The notes: a model not told the origin generated them from the letters alone. Positions 1 to 21,783 are shown, counted from the stretch's first letter. The stretch: DNA of 64,000 nucleotides from Coffea arabica (GCF_036785885.1 NC_092323.1:2520501-2584500); one strand, 5' to 3'. Translations and numbers: made by a program.

Positions 1-692
1 AATTTTGTCAACCCAAAATTTTAGTGCCATACCTTTTGAGTTTTTAAATTGAATTAGTATAATACGATAGTGCATAAAGGGTACGTAACGGGCGTCTAAT
101 TATTATGTTTGTTTTTTCATTGACAATCATTCTGAATTATACAATAATTATTTAGTAACTTTAAAACCATTTATTGGTCTTGGTGAAATTTTTTTTGAAA
201 TTTTAGAACCAACAAAATATTTTTTTTTTTAAAAAAGGCAAATCAACCATCGACTTATTTTTGTTTCCTTTAAGAGATACTCTTTTTTTTTTTTTTCTAT
301 AACATAATGCCAGAAGTATATATGTTGTACCATTCACACATGCCTACTCGTGGACATTTGATTAGCTGCATCTGAATGGATCAATCCTCATCTTAACCTG
401 TGGAAGCCCCATTTTCTTCGAAGATAATTTCTCTCTGTCTTTGCCTATTGGGCCGATGGATTGATACCTTGACAAAACCAGGCCCCAAAGCCCAGAATTC
501 CGTCATTCTCTTGTCCTGTTCGTTACGCAGAAAAATACGAAAACTGGAACATGGAACGTAAAGCCAAACTGAAAATTGTGGTCCTAAAACGGCTCCAGTG
601 CTTGATTTTTCTCGCGCGGGGCCCTAAGACCGAGGTCCACCTTCTAGACCCGACGTGGCAATGCAGTCTTGCCTTGGTGATTGATTTCCACG
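1..692. other. Intergenic, no gene seen
   Basis: AT-rich sequence with several T/A homopolymer runs (around 190-300). No long open reading frame, no recognisable protein similarity and no clear repeat ends on either strand. Confidence 0.6.
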
Positions 693-700
693 TCTTTCCC

Positions 701-1856
701 TAGAGGTGGCAATATGGATAAATGGTTCATAATTAGTTTTGACTTAACGGATGGTGGATGAAATTTATTCAATCCATTTAGATCCATTTAATAAATGGAT
801 CTAAATGGATTGATCTAAATGGATTAAATAAAAACCAATTATCCATTTATAATCCATTTAAATATTTTGATAACTTTTTTTTTTGTCAGATCCCTCGGTA
901 TGCAATAGTCACTTTGGGTCCTGACTAATCCTGAGTTGAGCTGGGTTGCACCCCATAAGAAGCGCAAGCTCTGCACCCCATAAGAAGCGCAAGCTCTACC
1001 CATAAGAGTTGCAGTGCTTCTGGTAAATGCATTTTTAGGTGCTAAAAGTAAAATGTTTGGTGAATATCATCCCATAAAATTAGGAATAAAGTTTTTGGTG
1101 TTAAAAACACTTTTAGCAAAAGGTTAAATTTGGTACTTTTATAGTAGCTTTTGTGATTTAAAAAATAAAACATTGAATTTAATTATTTTATCCTATATTA
1201 TGAACTAAATAAAGAGATAAATACATTTAAAAAATTTTAAATTACATATTATCCAATACAATAAGTATTTATTGAACTATATCTCCAAATAATATATTTT
1301 AAAGCATTTAAATACTTAATAAATACTTTTATTTAAAACTTTATTGAAAAATTACTTTTTAATAAGTTATTGTAACTCCAAACAGGCCCTTAGTAGAAGG
1401 CAAATAACATGTGATTATTAAGCAACTAAACGGAAAAATCTACAAAAAAAAAAAAGAAAAAGACGAATATATATTGAACGAAGTACAAGACAATAACAAA
1501 AAAAGATTCTTCTCAAATTTAACTGACTCATAGAGGCCAGTTGTCAATATGTGTTTCTAGCTCCACTTCTTTCTTGTGAAAGCGATGATGTTCTCTAGTT
1601 TTGTGGGCCCACAATGATGATGCTTTCTGGAAGGAAAGAAGTTGTTCGTCAGTCCTGGATCCGTCTTCCCATTGCATTCTATTTTGCTAAATGGATTTAT
1701 ATGGATCAAGTGGATAATCCATGTAAATCCATCAATTTAATTGGTTTTAAATGATTATCCATTTAAAGTCATCATCCTTTTTTTAGTCATCCAAATTCAT
1801 TTAAACTTGGTTTATATGGATGGATAAATGGATTTGAATCCATTTTGCCACCTCTA
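701..1856. mobile_element. Non-autonomous hAT-type transposon, 1156 bp
   Basis: The ends are inverted repeats, TAGAGGTGGCAA on the left and TTGCCACCTCTA on the right. The element is flanked by an exact 8-bp direct repeat, tctttccc, at 693-700 and 1857-1864. An 8-bp target duplication with a GGTGGCA-type terminus is the hAT signature. Both subterminal regions are dense in copies of ATGGAT/ATCCAT, as expected of transposase-binding repeats. There is no transposase reading frame, so it must be mobilised in trans. It lies about 1.3 kb upstream of the translocator start codon. The boundaries and duplication are read directly; the superfamily is inferred from them. Confidence 0.88.
947..996. repeat. 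25-bp tandem repeat, two copies
   Basis: A 25-bp unit starting TGCACCCCATAAG occurs at 947-971 and again, identical, at 972-996, followed by a partial third copy. It lies inside the hAT element. Confidence 0.85.
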
Positions 1857-1864
1857 TCTTTCCC

Positions 1865-3181
1865 TTAAAAATGCAAATTTATACTCCACCGGTGGAAACG
1901 GTAACGGCTAGTAAGCTCACATAGGATTCTCAGTGTCATTTTTCAATGGCAATTCAGTGTCACTTCTATATTTATGTCAAATGTTCTGTTTATTTAATTT
2001 ATCATGTGTTGTTTATTTAAATTTCTTCTACCATAATGTGATAAGTGGGATTGGCACCGAGTAGTGACATAGAGGATCCCAACTGTAGTAAGCCTAAGAA
2101 TTCGATTTCATTTTACTATCAAAACACTACTGGCTTTGAAGTATACCGCCCACTATTTTATTCTCCAATTCTTTTCTCACGATTATTCTATTTGGATTTC
2201 TTTCACTTTTTGAAATTCTGATCTTTTGCATTGCATCCGCGACCAAAAATTCTGTTTTTGATTCTCAATGATGTTCCTCTATGAATTAAGTTCATGTGTT
2301 AATTTGATAGAGACGACATACTTGTTCTTTAACTGCTACGCTGCTACGCTGATCAATGTGCACCTGTAATACTTGACAAGTGTCACAGCTCACTTCACAA
2401 AAGAATCCTTTCTTTGAAAAATGGAATGCATGTTTTTCGCATTTTCTCTGGTTTGTACAATGTTAGAATAGAGCCGTTCGGTTTAACGGTTAAAAGTTGA
2501 CTTTCTTATATGTCCTGAGAGGATGATTAGGGGGCAAAAATTATTTCCCTTTTTTGGTTTTGTTAATTTCATAAAAAGGTAGTACATATTTTCTCCTGCG
2601 TACAATGAAGGCAAATTTGATAGAGAATTATGCGTCAATATTTTTTTCTCAAATTTTAAGGAAGTTTTTCTTGATAAGGGCTGAAATATCTATAAAAATG
2701 TCATTGAAGGAGAGGTTTTCAATGTTAAAGGGCATTGAAGTGCAATCGTTAGAATAGAAAGCTGGAGCGAGGGACGTTTCTGAAATTATCCCATAATAAT
2801 AGGAAAACGGGAGGAGATGATGATACACGTACGGTTCAAATGCACGTGACGTGACCGTAATACCATAAATCCCAAATTCCAAATGTGTGTGTAACATTTG
2901 ATTTTTCCACTTTCAATAAACGATTAGTATTTGTTTCTTCTGGTCCCGCCATTTCACTCCTGGCAGAAGCGTGTTTGCTTGGCCGTCTTTTTTCCCCACT
3001 GCCTCGGAAAAATTTTTAGCCGCCAATGACTAAATTTTTTAGCCACCATACGAGTACGTCGCGGAAAGGCTAGCGTGCATTGTTAATCAGAATTCAAGTA
3101 CACTGGCGGTATTGCTTGGCAGTTCTTGAATTTGGCACTTCCCCTCCGGCCTCCACTCCACGGGGATCTAAATTCCCTGAG
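1865..3181 (+). promoter_or_regulatory. Upstream region of the phosphate translocator gene
   Basis: This is the 1.3 kb between the hAT element and the translocator start codon. It contains no convincing gene. An 82-codon minus-strand frame at 2649-2897 resembles nothing known to me. No confident TATA box can be placed. The segment from about 2950 to 3181 is less AT-rich and probably holds the promoter and 5'UTR; that placement is inference. Confidence 0.4.
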
Positions 3182-6019
3182 ATGGCGAGCTGCCATCTGC
3201 TACGACTCTCGGTTGTCTCTACTTCCACAAGACCTTCAAAACTCAAGCACGAAATCTTCAACAGCAGAAGAATCAACCCAGCTGCGAGATACCACTGCCA
3301 CTCCTCTCTGTCTCTGAATCTAAAATCAACATCTTTCCACTGCGACCGCAAACTCCAGAAGAGGACTACTTTCCTACTGAACTCTGCTTTAGGATTAGGC
3401 GGCTCCAATACAAGAACCCATTTCTCATTTTCTGCAGCAAATAAAACCTCGTGCCATGTCAAGCTCAGAGCCACAGCAGTTCCTGATAATAATGCGGGCG
3501 AGTCCGCCAAGCCGAATGAGCTGCTGAAGACTTTGCAGCTCGGGGTGATGTTCGTAGTCTGGTACTCGTTGAATATATACTTCAACATTTTCAACAAGCA
3601 GGTTCCCTTTTCTTCTTTGCTTTGGATATCTTTAATTTCTTTTTCCCATATTGTAGTAACAGCAGAAGTAGTAATTTTCTTCTATGGTTATGCTCATGTC
3701 ATTAGCTTCACTCGTGGAATGTGTGTTTCATTTTCTGTAAACAAACGACTTTTATAAGTGCATTGCAGGTTTTGAAGGTATTTCCACACCCAACAACAGT
3801 TTCAGCATTCCAATTTGGTTGCGGAACCATGCTTGTACTCTTTATGTGGGCACTGAATCTCCATAAAAGGCCGACGATCAACAGATCTCAGGTAGGTGTG
3901 CTCTGCTGTTCTTTCTTTTGATTTTAGTTCCTTATTTGACCTTGATGACACTTGAAACTTTCAATCTTTTTGTCACTGGTAAAGATTATACATGTGCACA
4001 TTGTTTTGTATGTTTCAGTTTGAAGCAATATTCTTGCTGGCTGCGGGGCACACTGTGGGGAACCTCCTAACCAACATCAGTCTTGGAAAAGTAGCGGTTT
4101 CTTTCACTCATACCATCAAAGCCATGGAGCCTTTCTTCACTGTACTTCTTTCTGTCCTCTTTCTTGGCGAGGTATATACCAACTTTAATTCTCACCTCTT
4201 CATTGGTTAATGTTGTCAACCGGGTTGTTAGTAACTATGATGTCGCTGTTTTGGCACGCCCAAGAAGCCAGTAGTGAGACTTGCGGTTTCTTTTCCTTTT
4301 GGTTCACTTCAGTGTTGTAAATAGTCGGTTGCGTTTGTTCTAGGTGCCATGTTTTGAACATATCCCAGACTCCAGTCATGTGACTAGAGAAGCATCCTTC
4401 ATCTTGCCCTGTTTGTTGTGCTTTACTTCTTTTTGAATCAAATGGCCACTATTTCCTTACCATTTTCATTTTTTGGGCTGAAGACCCTAACTTTAAGCTT
4501 GGACATAAATTTCACAGCGGCCATCTGTCTGGGTAGTTGCTTCCCTGGTGCCTATAGTTGGAGGAGTGGCATTGGCATCATTCACGGAGACATCTTTTAA
4601 TTGGTACGACCTTGTCACAATAGAAGAACATAAAATGGGGTGCACATCACATATTATTATGTTCTGGTTTAATAATTTTGAATATCTAAACCAGGATAGG
4701 CTTTGGGAGCGCAATGGCCTCCAATCTGACCAATCAATCACGTAATGTCTACAGCAAAAAGGTCATGGTAAAGGAGGTATGGTCCAATGCCAGTTTGGCG
4801 AGAATTTGTCATCATGTCTGCATTTGTGCAGTTCTGGTTTAATATTCTTGATCAACAGTGTAATTTTTCATCCTTAAACAGTGGGTACAGTGAAATCTCC
4901 CTGTTTACCATGCTTTCGCATAAGATTCTTGGTTCGTATTATACCCAATAACCAGCAGGCCTGTTGAACAGGACGCTTTGGACAATATCAATCTCTTCTC
5001 TGTCATGACTATCACTTCATTTATCCTTCTGGTACCCATTACTGTTTTGATTGACGGGATCAAGCTTAGTCCATCGTACCTTCAATATGCTGTAAGTAAT
5101 AGTAACTTTTAAGGAAGAGTTTTTAGGGCTTTACATTGCCATCTTTCTCCAATAGCTCTCCATACGTCGTTTTGAATGCCTTGTGTTCAGGCGAGTCAGG
5201 GCTTGAATGTTAGAGAATTTCTGGTGAGATCTCTGTTAGCTGGTTTCTGCTTCCACAGTTACCAACAGGTATGATCCTCCCTGTTTTACAACATCCTCTT
5301 TTTTTCTCTTTCAGAATTGCAGATACTACACGATTATCTATCCCATGTTCTTGAATAAATTCTTTAAATTTGGCAATAAAGATTGTTGCACCGCATTAAA
5401 ATCCAAAGCAGTCTAGATTCGAACTTCCAAATTGAAGCTGATAGTCTTGAGGTTTACTTTATTTTTATCAAATAACGACTGAAGCACCGGAAAAGGATGA
5501 GCAATTTAATGAAATCTCGTTCGTTTGACGTGTATCAGTCGCAACATTTGTTCTCGTGCACTCCAATATCACCTTCATGTCTAAATCAGTGTGAATCCCC
5601 ATGTTAAGGATCTTACATGATACTTCAACTGGTGCAGATTTCTTACATGATACTTCAAATGGTGTCACCAGTGACTCATTCAGTAGGCAACTGTGTGAAG
5701 CGGGTTGTGGTCATTGTATCCTCAATGATCTTCTTCCAGACATCTGTCTCAACAATAAACGCCCTTGGTAAATTCTCTTTGCTGCTTATAATATTTGTAG
5801 TGTTTTTTCCGTTTCTTGTTCGGTGAGAGCTTGTGTTGGAGGCCCCTTTTTTTTTTTGGGATTACTAACTTGCTATGGTCTGGTTTTTGCTTGAGAAAAA
5901 TTTGCTGACGGATGATCTAATGCCGCTCTTGCTGAGTTTCAGGAACTGGTATTGCTCTTGCTGGAGTCTTTCTATATTCAAGGGCAAAGCGAATAAAACC
6001 AACGCCTAAGGTCGCATGA
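3182..6019 (+). CDS. Plastid phosphoenolpyruvate/phosphate translocator (PPT type)
   Basis: This inner-envelope antiporter is expected to import PEP into plastids in exchange for phosphate, feeding the shikimate pathway. Nine exons join in phase: 3182-3601, 3769-3891, 4019-4171, 4518-4603, 4695-4776, 4972-5091, 5191-5268, 5638-5767 and 5943-6019, giving 422 residues. The first 100 or so residues are rich in Ser, Arg and Lys, as in a plastid transit peptide. Family landmarks are [14 protein letters not shown] (exon 1), [14 protein letters not shown] (exon 3), [13 protein letters not shown] (exon 4), [14 protein letters not shown] (exon 5), [20 protein letters not shown] (exon 8) and a KRIKP end (exon 9). 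The SNLTNQSRN and [13 protein letters not shown] segments favour PPT over the triose-phosphate or glucose-6-phosphate types. The start is the first ATG ahead of a transit-like leader; an upstream in-frame ATG at 3080 is less likely. The acceptor of exon 8 lies within a local duplication. Confidence 0.93.
5611..5664. repeat. 24-bp direct repeat around the exon 8 acceptor
   Basis: A 24-bp segment beginning TCTTACATGATACTTCAA occurs at 5611-5634 in intron 7 and at 5641-5664 in exon 8, with one mismatch (C versus A at the 19th base). The period is 30 bp. The acceptor CAG (5635-5637) lies between the copies, so exon-like sequence replaces the usual pyrimidine tract. Confidence 0.9.
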
Positions 6020-6562
6020 AGTATTGAAAAAAAAAATATACATGAAATAACGCAAGTGGAATTTGGACGCAGGATTGCACTGCACCAACTGAAGAAGGGA
6101 GGTTCTCTGGTTTTTCATTTTCTTGGAAAAATATAAGACAATACGTCAGCTGGAAATAGCACTGGGACTTCCACATTCTGTTGTAATAGCACTGAAATGT
6201 CCCTAAGGTAGACGTAAAACGAGCATTAGTCTTCGAGCCCAACATCATCAGAGATCAAATATAACATGAATTTGCATGTATATGCGCCAGCCCATTCATT
6301 TACAGGATATCAAAACAAACGAGGTTCTCTGGCGCATCTTTCCTCGCTAATTTGGACATATCCCTGTTCACCCTTTTTCCCAGGGCACGATTAGCTAACA
6401 AAAAATTAGACCCTCGTCATATGGTTCCCAATCACCTAGATTTGTGAAAAGACAAATCAACAGGCAATCCTCATTCTTCAGTCACTAACTCCCTAACATG
6501 AGCTACAAAAGAGTCATGCAAGTTTGATACTAGATGCATATAATCAGGGACATCAGACACAG
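6020..6562. other. 3' regions of two convergent genes
   Basis: The translocator stop codon (6019) and the helicase stop codon (6563) face each other across 543 bp. The stretch should hold both 3'UTRs. No protein-coding frame is credible here and no canonical AATAAA signal stands out for either gene. Overlapping 3' ends are possible. Confidence 0.5.
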
Positions 6563-10989
<4,427 letters not shown>

Positions 10990-11990
10990 TCTGCAAGATT
11001 TGTTCTTAAAAACAGATTCCTTCCGAACTGTGCAGCTGGCAAGAGCATTTAATGAAAAAACAAAGTTTTCAATGAGGTTTAGAGAACTAAATGACCCTAA
11101 AGGCAAAAAACCTACAAAATGCTTAAACATCATGGCAGTAGAAGATGAGTATAACTTACTTTTAACCAGTACGAAACACATGGATGAGAATAAAAACACA
11201 ATTTACAGAAAACACAACAGCTAAAAAAATGATAATCGAGCTTCTACATACTACAGCTAAATCCAAAGTCAATTGAGCCACCACAACCTTAGAAATAAAA
11301 CGGGAAACTATTGAAATTCTTGTTAACGACAATAAGAAATTTTCATCACAAGCCAAATGATGATAAAACTCGAAGCAACTTCATTTTCATATCATCCAAA
11401 GCATTAGCAGATATAGGCGAATAAAATAAACCACAAGAATGCCATCTTATACCCGCGTCTACACGTAATCAATACAATCAACACACATTTACAACTCTCC
11501 TGCATGAACTCTACCGCATGTACATGCAACCAAGCCAAATCATAGGGAGAATCAAAAGAAACAATTGAAGAGAAAGGATGACATAATTTGAAATTAGAAA
11601 ACCCTAACTTAAACAAAAGTTTCATGCCTTTGCAATCTGGATACCCAGAAGCAACATGCAAAGAGAACTCCTGATCCGTGTGCCTAGAACAGATGTGATA
11701 GCCTGTGCCTACGATTGCAGTAACATAAAGAACGACCTCTATCAGATCTGTTTACCCTAGAAATGAAAGATTAGGGTTGCAGGAAAATCACCTGACGACG
11801 TCGGTTCGGGAGTTAATAGGAGTGGGACCTCGGAGACCAATGCAAAAGAAGCGGCTAGAAATGCTCCACTTTCTCCGACCGACCTTGTTTTTCTCTCCCT
11901 CCCTCTCTCTCTCTCTCTTAATATGAAAACAGATTTATCAGTAAAATGGAATTTGCGCCGAGAGAGAGAACTACGCTTCCGAAGAAGGAG
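10990..11990 (-). promoter_or_regulatory. 5'UTR, 5'UTR intron and promoter of the helicase gene
   Basis: An acceptor, CTTGCAG, lies one base ahead of the start codon. A matching donor, CGTCAG|GTGATT, is at 11792/11791. Together they define a probable 801-bp 5'UTR intron (10991-11791). The untranslated first exon then extends upstream through a CT/GA tract at about 11885-11918. The end of the transcript and any TATA box are not determined. Confidence 0.65.
11885..11918. repeat. CT/GA microsatellite at the helicase 5' end
   Basis: CT-rich run read on the plus strand, GA-rich in the transcript orientation. It lies just upstream of the proposed 5'UTR intron donor, a usual position for GA repeats in plant core promoters and 5'UTRs. 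Confidence 0.7.
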
Positions 11991-12099
11991 AAGCGTAGGT
12001 TAGAAAGAGGAAAGTTCGATAGCATGTCAATGCATATTTAAAGCGGCAAAGCCCCCCAGGCGTGTCAGCTAGCCGGTCTTAAATCGATGACGTCACTAC

Positions 12100-12624
12100 T
12101 ACAATTTTTTATAAACCTCCCTTGAGGTTTTTAATAATTTCATTTAGCACCCTTGAGATTTTAAAAATTACACATACCTCCCCATCATTTAAAATGATAA
12201 TACTACCCTTAAATATTTTAATGAAATTCCCTTGTTTAATATGCTTATATTTAAAATGACTTTTAAAATTATTTTTTCATTCTATTGGTTTCTTATTCAT
12301 TTTTTTTAATTTTTTTGCCAATAAAACTGTAGAATTACCGCTATTATCTCTAGTTTCTATTGTAACCCAATGTCGAACTAATGATTTGATGAGTTAACTT
12401 TATATGTAATCCAATATTTTTGCTGATCTTTGTTTTTATTTTTTGGTATTAAAATTAATAATAAATAAAAAAGAAATGACCCAAAGCCACTACTAAGTTA
12501 TGATAATCTCACTACTAAAAAAATTCATAAATTCTAAATGAATTATTTCAATATTTTCTTTTCTATCTCATATGTCTAAATCCATAATAAAATATTATCA
12601 AAAGTATCCTATCATAGTGATAAA

Positions 12625-12663
<39 letters not shown>

Positions 12664-12938
12664 GTTGTTTATCAAATAGTAGTTATGGACATGAAAATTT
12701 TGGCACATTTTCCTTATAATCATACTAGATAATCTTATAATTGTATAGAAAAAATAAATTAAAACTCATTACACAAGAGCATTTTTTGGTATTCACTTAA
12801 AATTTAATCAAGTCAATATTATTTTAAGATTTTGTTACTAAAACTATCAAATCAAGGGGGGTAAATGTAATTTTTTAAACCTCAGAGGAACTCAATAAAA
12901 TTATCAAAAATCTTAGAGGAGGTTTCTGAAATTATCCC
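12100..12938. mobile_element. Degenerate Mutator-like MITE, copy A
   Basis: The right end reads GAGGAGGTTTCTGAAATTATCCC. The left end (ATAAACCTCCCTTGAGGTT, about 12111-12129) is a diverged inverted copy of it. Subterminal blocks such as AAATTACA plus CCTCCCC are also inverted between the two sides. The family matches the better-preserved element at 42487-44276. No target duplication survives, so the left boundary is approximate. There are no genes inside. Confidence 0.55.
12625..12662. repeat. ATT trinucleotide microsatellite
   Basis: About a dozen uninterrupted ATT units, inside the degenerate Mutator-like copy A. Confidence 0.9.
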
Positions 12939-14162
12939 TAATTTTAATGAGCTCTTTTAAAGTTTTAAAAATTACATTTACCTCCCTTAATTTGACACTT
13001 GTGTTAACCCAATCTTAGATTTGGTCAAAATTTTAAATGAACACCCTAAAATACCCTTAGTTTATAAAGTTTATATTACTTTCTCAAACAGTTGTAAAAT
13101 ATATAGCAAAAACTAAAGAAAATGCATCAAGTTTTCAATACCTATATTTATTATTTAATAAGTAATTATTACAATAATTTTATCGCTACGATAGGCTACT
13201 GTACATGGTGCTTTACTTGTGATACATATTTCTTCTAAATTGGACAAGTATTGTCATAATTCTTTTAGAGTTTGAGAATTTTTTATTTGTTGAAACTGTC
13301 ATATTTTAGTAGTAGTTTTGAACAATTTCCGTTTCAAATTATTGTTGCTTTTGATACAAAGAAAGAAAAAAGGTCAACAGTAAAATTGGATCACATTAAA
13401 AGTTGTCAAAAAAAAGATCACTACTTCAACATCTGGAATTGATAGCGACTAGAGTTTGTGCTCATAGTTTTATAATTTTACTTGCAAAACATAAAAAAAA
13501 AAAAAAGATGAAAATGAAAAGAAAAAATAATTATAAATTCCATTTTCTCTATATGCAATACCTAATGTACAAGCGAAAACTGACGTGTCAAGCTGAGACC
13601 AAACACAAGACGAGTTCAAAATAAGAAGTGGTCAGGGCTAAATCCCCCCATTTTATGCCAATGCTTAAATTAGAAGTTGTCGGAAGTTATATTGAGTGAG
13701 TTGGATTGCATACCTCTCAAGTGAGTAAGGTGCTGATATTTATACTAAAGGATATAAAGGGTGGAATAATGAAGTTTATTAGTAGTCTGATCTCGTATGT
13801 ATAAGACATGGTGACGATGTTAATAATATGATTAAATTATAGGGTGGTTAGCTATCATATCAATTATTAGTCATATCATAGTAATAAACCGAGACTTTTA
13901 ATACCTCGCGCAAATAAGTTATTCCGAGATGAGTTCTCGGCGAAGAACAATTGGGTCGAGGTATCCTCCAACTCATGTTAAGCGAGATTTTTCCTTAGCC
14001 AAGGTGGCGGAGGCATTCACACCCAACAAAGAAGTTTTACTAAAATAGTAAGGTTAATATTGTCATTTTGTTGGATAAGAGAGGTAGATATAATTTTTAA
14101 AATTTTGAGGGAACTCAATGAAATTGTTAGAAATCTCAATGGAGGTTTCTAAAATTATCCTT
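12939..14162. mobile_element. Degenerate Mutator-like MITE, copy B
   Basis: The right end, CAATGGAGGTTTCTAAAATTATCC near 14137-14160, repeats the terminus of copy A. The left side begins partway into the terminal pattern, at a TTTTAAAAATTACATTTACC block near 12960-12985. Copy B therefore abuts copy A and seems truncated on the left. It carries no coding frame beyond a 73-codon AT-rich one. Confidence 0.45.
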
Positions 14163-14366
14163 TTATTTTCCCAACCCTAGTTAGTGCTTGACTCTCCCGA
14201 GTTTCAGCAATGGTTTAAGCTTGATCCAGGCTGGATGCTTCCTCAATGATGAGTCCACATGCCCCTCAATTCCGCGTAAAGATAAGCGGCGCTAGCTGAG
14301 ATTTAACACTTTCCTCTTGCATGAATGAACGATTATACATCCTTCCCTTCTTTCTAGTTAGTAATA

Positions 14367-14694
14367 CTCCTTCCGTCCCACTTTGATAGTCCTATTTTCC
14401 TTTTTCGTCTGTCCCAAATTGTAGTCTACTTCCTAATTGAAGAATGTAGGTGTATTTTAATTTTTCTAAAATACCCTTATCAATATAAGTAGTTGTTACT
14501 ATAAACCTACCCCATTTAATGAGAATTAATTCTTTTTTTACCATCAATTCAAATTCCCATAAAATTGTACTTTAATTAATGTGAGGGTATTTTAGAAAAA
14601 TAACTACCTAAATTGATTGTTCCAATAAAGTTAACTACTTTTTCTTAAATTGTGTGACAAGAAAATCAGTACTATCAAAGTAGGACGGAAGGAG
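14367..14694. mobile_element. Stowaway-type MITE, copy 1 (328 bp)
   Basis: Inverted ends CTCCTTCCGTCCCACTTTGA and TCAAAGTAGGACGGAAGGAG, flanked by TA at 14365-14366 and 14695-14696. A TA target and a CTCCNTCCGTCCC terminus define Stowaway MITEs of the Tc1/mariner superfamily. The interior matches the copies at 21435 and, inverted, 40394. Confidence 0.9.
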
Positions 14695-14696
14695 TA

Positions 14697-15872
14697 ATTA
14701 CCAGAACTATCATTTCTTATTCGATTCGCTTCAAGTATTCGATCAGGTAAAGCCACCAAAATTTCACTCCTTTACCCACAAATCACGTAAAATTTGGCAG
14801 AATTCACAGGCGCTTGGTTCACTGTTTGACTTTTGTCTTGGTTAATCCTAGTGTCGCGAAGGAGCATCCCACCCAAATAATAATATAGTAATAATAATAA
14901 TAATGATAGAAAAATCAGTTGTCATTTCTGTTTAATTAAAATAATCTGCACTTGAGATGTCCACAGGCAATCATCATCTTGATTGCCAAGTCACCCTGCA
15001 ATTGTTACTGCGAGGAGCTGGTAACGTTTGAAATGACTGATTTAGCAGGAATTCCAAGATACTTTGATGTTACACGAATTCCCCTTGGGCATGAACAAGA
15101 CCATTAGCCAACCCTTCATCATGCAGAACATCTCATCCCGAGTCACGACCGAGATACATTGATCAGTAATTCCACCAAATCAAGAGCTTGATTTCATCTA
15201 TTCCACTTTCGCTAAGAACTCGAGTCGATTGCAGCTGATCAATTTCGGAATTTCCATCTGCAGTCTGTACCCTTCCATATCTTTCCGTGCCCGGAATGCC
15301 TATCAGTTTGCTCGGTAGGACTTCAGCGTCACACACACACACACCCACCCATGTACGGTTCCATTAAATCAGCAAAAACCTAGTTGGGAACCACATGATT
15401 TCACACTCAGTCACCATTCTAGCCCATGGATGTGAATCCACTAGAACTTAGAACATGCATCCGGAGTGCAGAATGTGCTTTACGAACCCTGAACTAGCTG
15501 AGGCAGCAATGCAATTGTATATCCAATTAAATCAGGCATCATATTCTTTCGAAAGCAAAAGAACAGAAAGTGAACAGAACAAAAGTAAATTCAACTGGAA
15601 CATTCACACAACTGTAATGGTTTCACTTCAGGACCAAGCTTCAATTGTATTGTGGCAATTAGCAACAATGCGCTGAGCCTTACATACAGGCACAAAAGGT
15701 TACATATATTACTGACGTTAATCATCCATGTAGACAAGAATAGAACAGAAAGAAGAACAACATCCATACAGCACTGTTACATTCTGATTCTTCTGTCAAC
15801 ATATGAAGGACAAGCATGCTACATCACATATTAATTCAAGTATACACATGCTACATGAAACTTCGATACAGC
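14697..15872. other. Intergenic and GSK3-like 3' region, no gene seen
   Basis: Lies downstream of the GSK3-like stop codon. The part near 15700-15872 should be its 3'UTR. An ACAC microsatellite sits at about 15331-15345. Short frames at 15163-15348 and 15455-15834 resemble nothing known. Confidence 0.5.
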
Positions 15873-20969
<5,097 letters not shown>

Positions 20970-21178
20970 AACGGTGAACTAAGCCAGATAAGATTTTTTT
21001 ATTTGGTTAATAGACACAGCCCAGATAATACAGCAAAAGCATACATAAACCTGGGGAAAAAAACATGTATTTAGACAAAGAACTGATAATAGAAACTACG
21101 ATAAGGATGTATTGCAGAGAATAGTACTACACAGAAATTTGTTTTTCCATTGACTATACATTAACATTCTGAAAAAAA

Positions 21179-21783
21179 ATATGATTCCACAATTAATATG
21201 TCAATCAACCATTTTCTTTCAGAAGAAACATGTCATAGAAGCACTCATCCGAATAAAACTTAAAATATCAAGGTAAAAGAGGTGTCAAAACTTAATATAA
21301 ATGAAGCTCCAACGAATATGATTCCACAATTAATATGTCAATCAACCATTTTCTTTCAGAAGAAACATGTCGTAGAAGCACTCATCCGAATAAAATTTAA
21401 AATATCAAGGTAAAAGAAGTGTCAAAACTTAATACTCCCTCCGTCCCACTTTGATAGTCCTGTTTTCCTTTTTCGTCTGTCCCAAATTGTAGTCCACTTC
21501 CCAATTGAAGAATATAGTTGTATTTTAATTTTCCTAAAATACCCTTATTCAATGTAAGTTGTTGTTACTATAAACCTACCCCATTTAATGAGAGTTAATT
21601 CTTTTTTTACCATCAATTCAAGTTCCCATAAAGTTGTACTTTAATTAATGCGAGGGTATTTTAGGAAAATAGCTACCTAAATTGATTGTTCTAACAAAGT
21701 TAACTATTTTTTCTTAAACTGTCTGAAAAAAAAACCAGGACTATCAAAGTGAGACGGAGGAAGTATAAATGAAGCTCCAACGA
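21179..21783. repeat. 137-bp tandem duplication, second copy split by a Stowaway MITE
   Basis: Copy 1 covers 21179-21315. Copy 2 starts at 21316, is interrupted at 21434 by the MITE, and resumes after it with TATAAATGAAGCTCC. The copies differ at a few bases. Copy 1 preserves the site as it was before the insertion (CTTAATATAAATG). Confidence 0.92.
21435..21763. mobile_element. Stowaway-type MITE, copy 2 (329 bp)
   Basis: Ends CTCCCTCCGTCCCACTTTGA and TCAAAGTGAGACGGAGGAAG, flanked by TA at 21433-21434 and 21764-21765. Same family and orientation as the copy at 14367. It sits within the GSK3-like 5'UTR intron, in the second unit of a tandem duplication. Confidence 0.93.

Noticed and set aside
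3094..3597. 167-codon minus-strand frame
   Set aside because: Antisense shadow of the first exon of the translocator gene.
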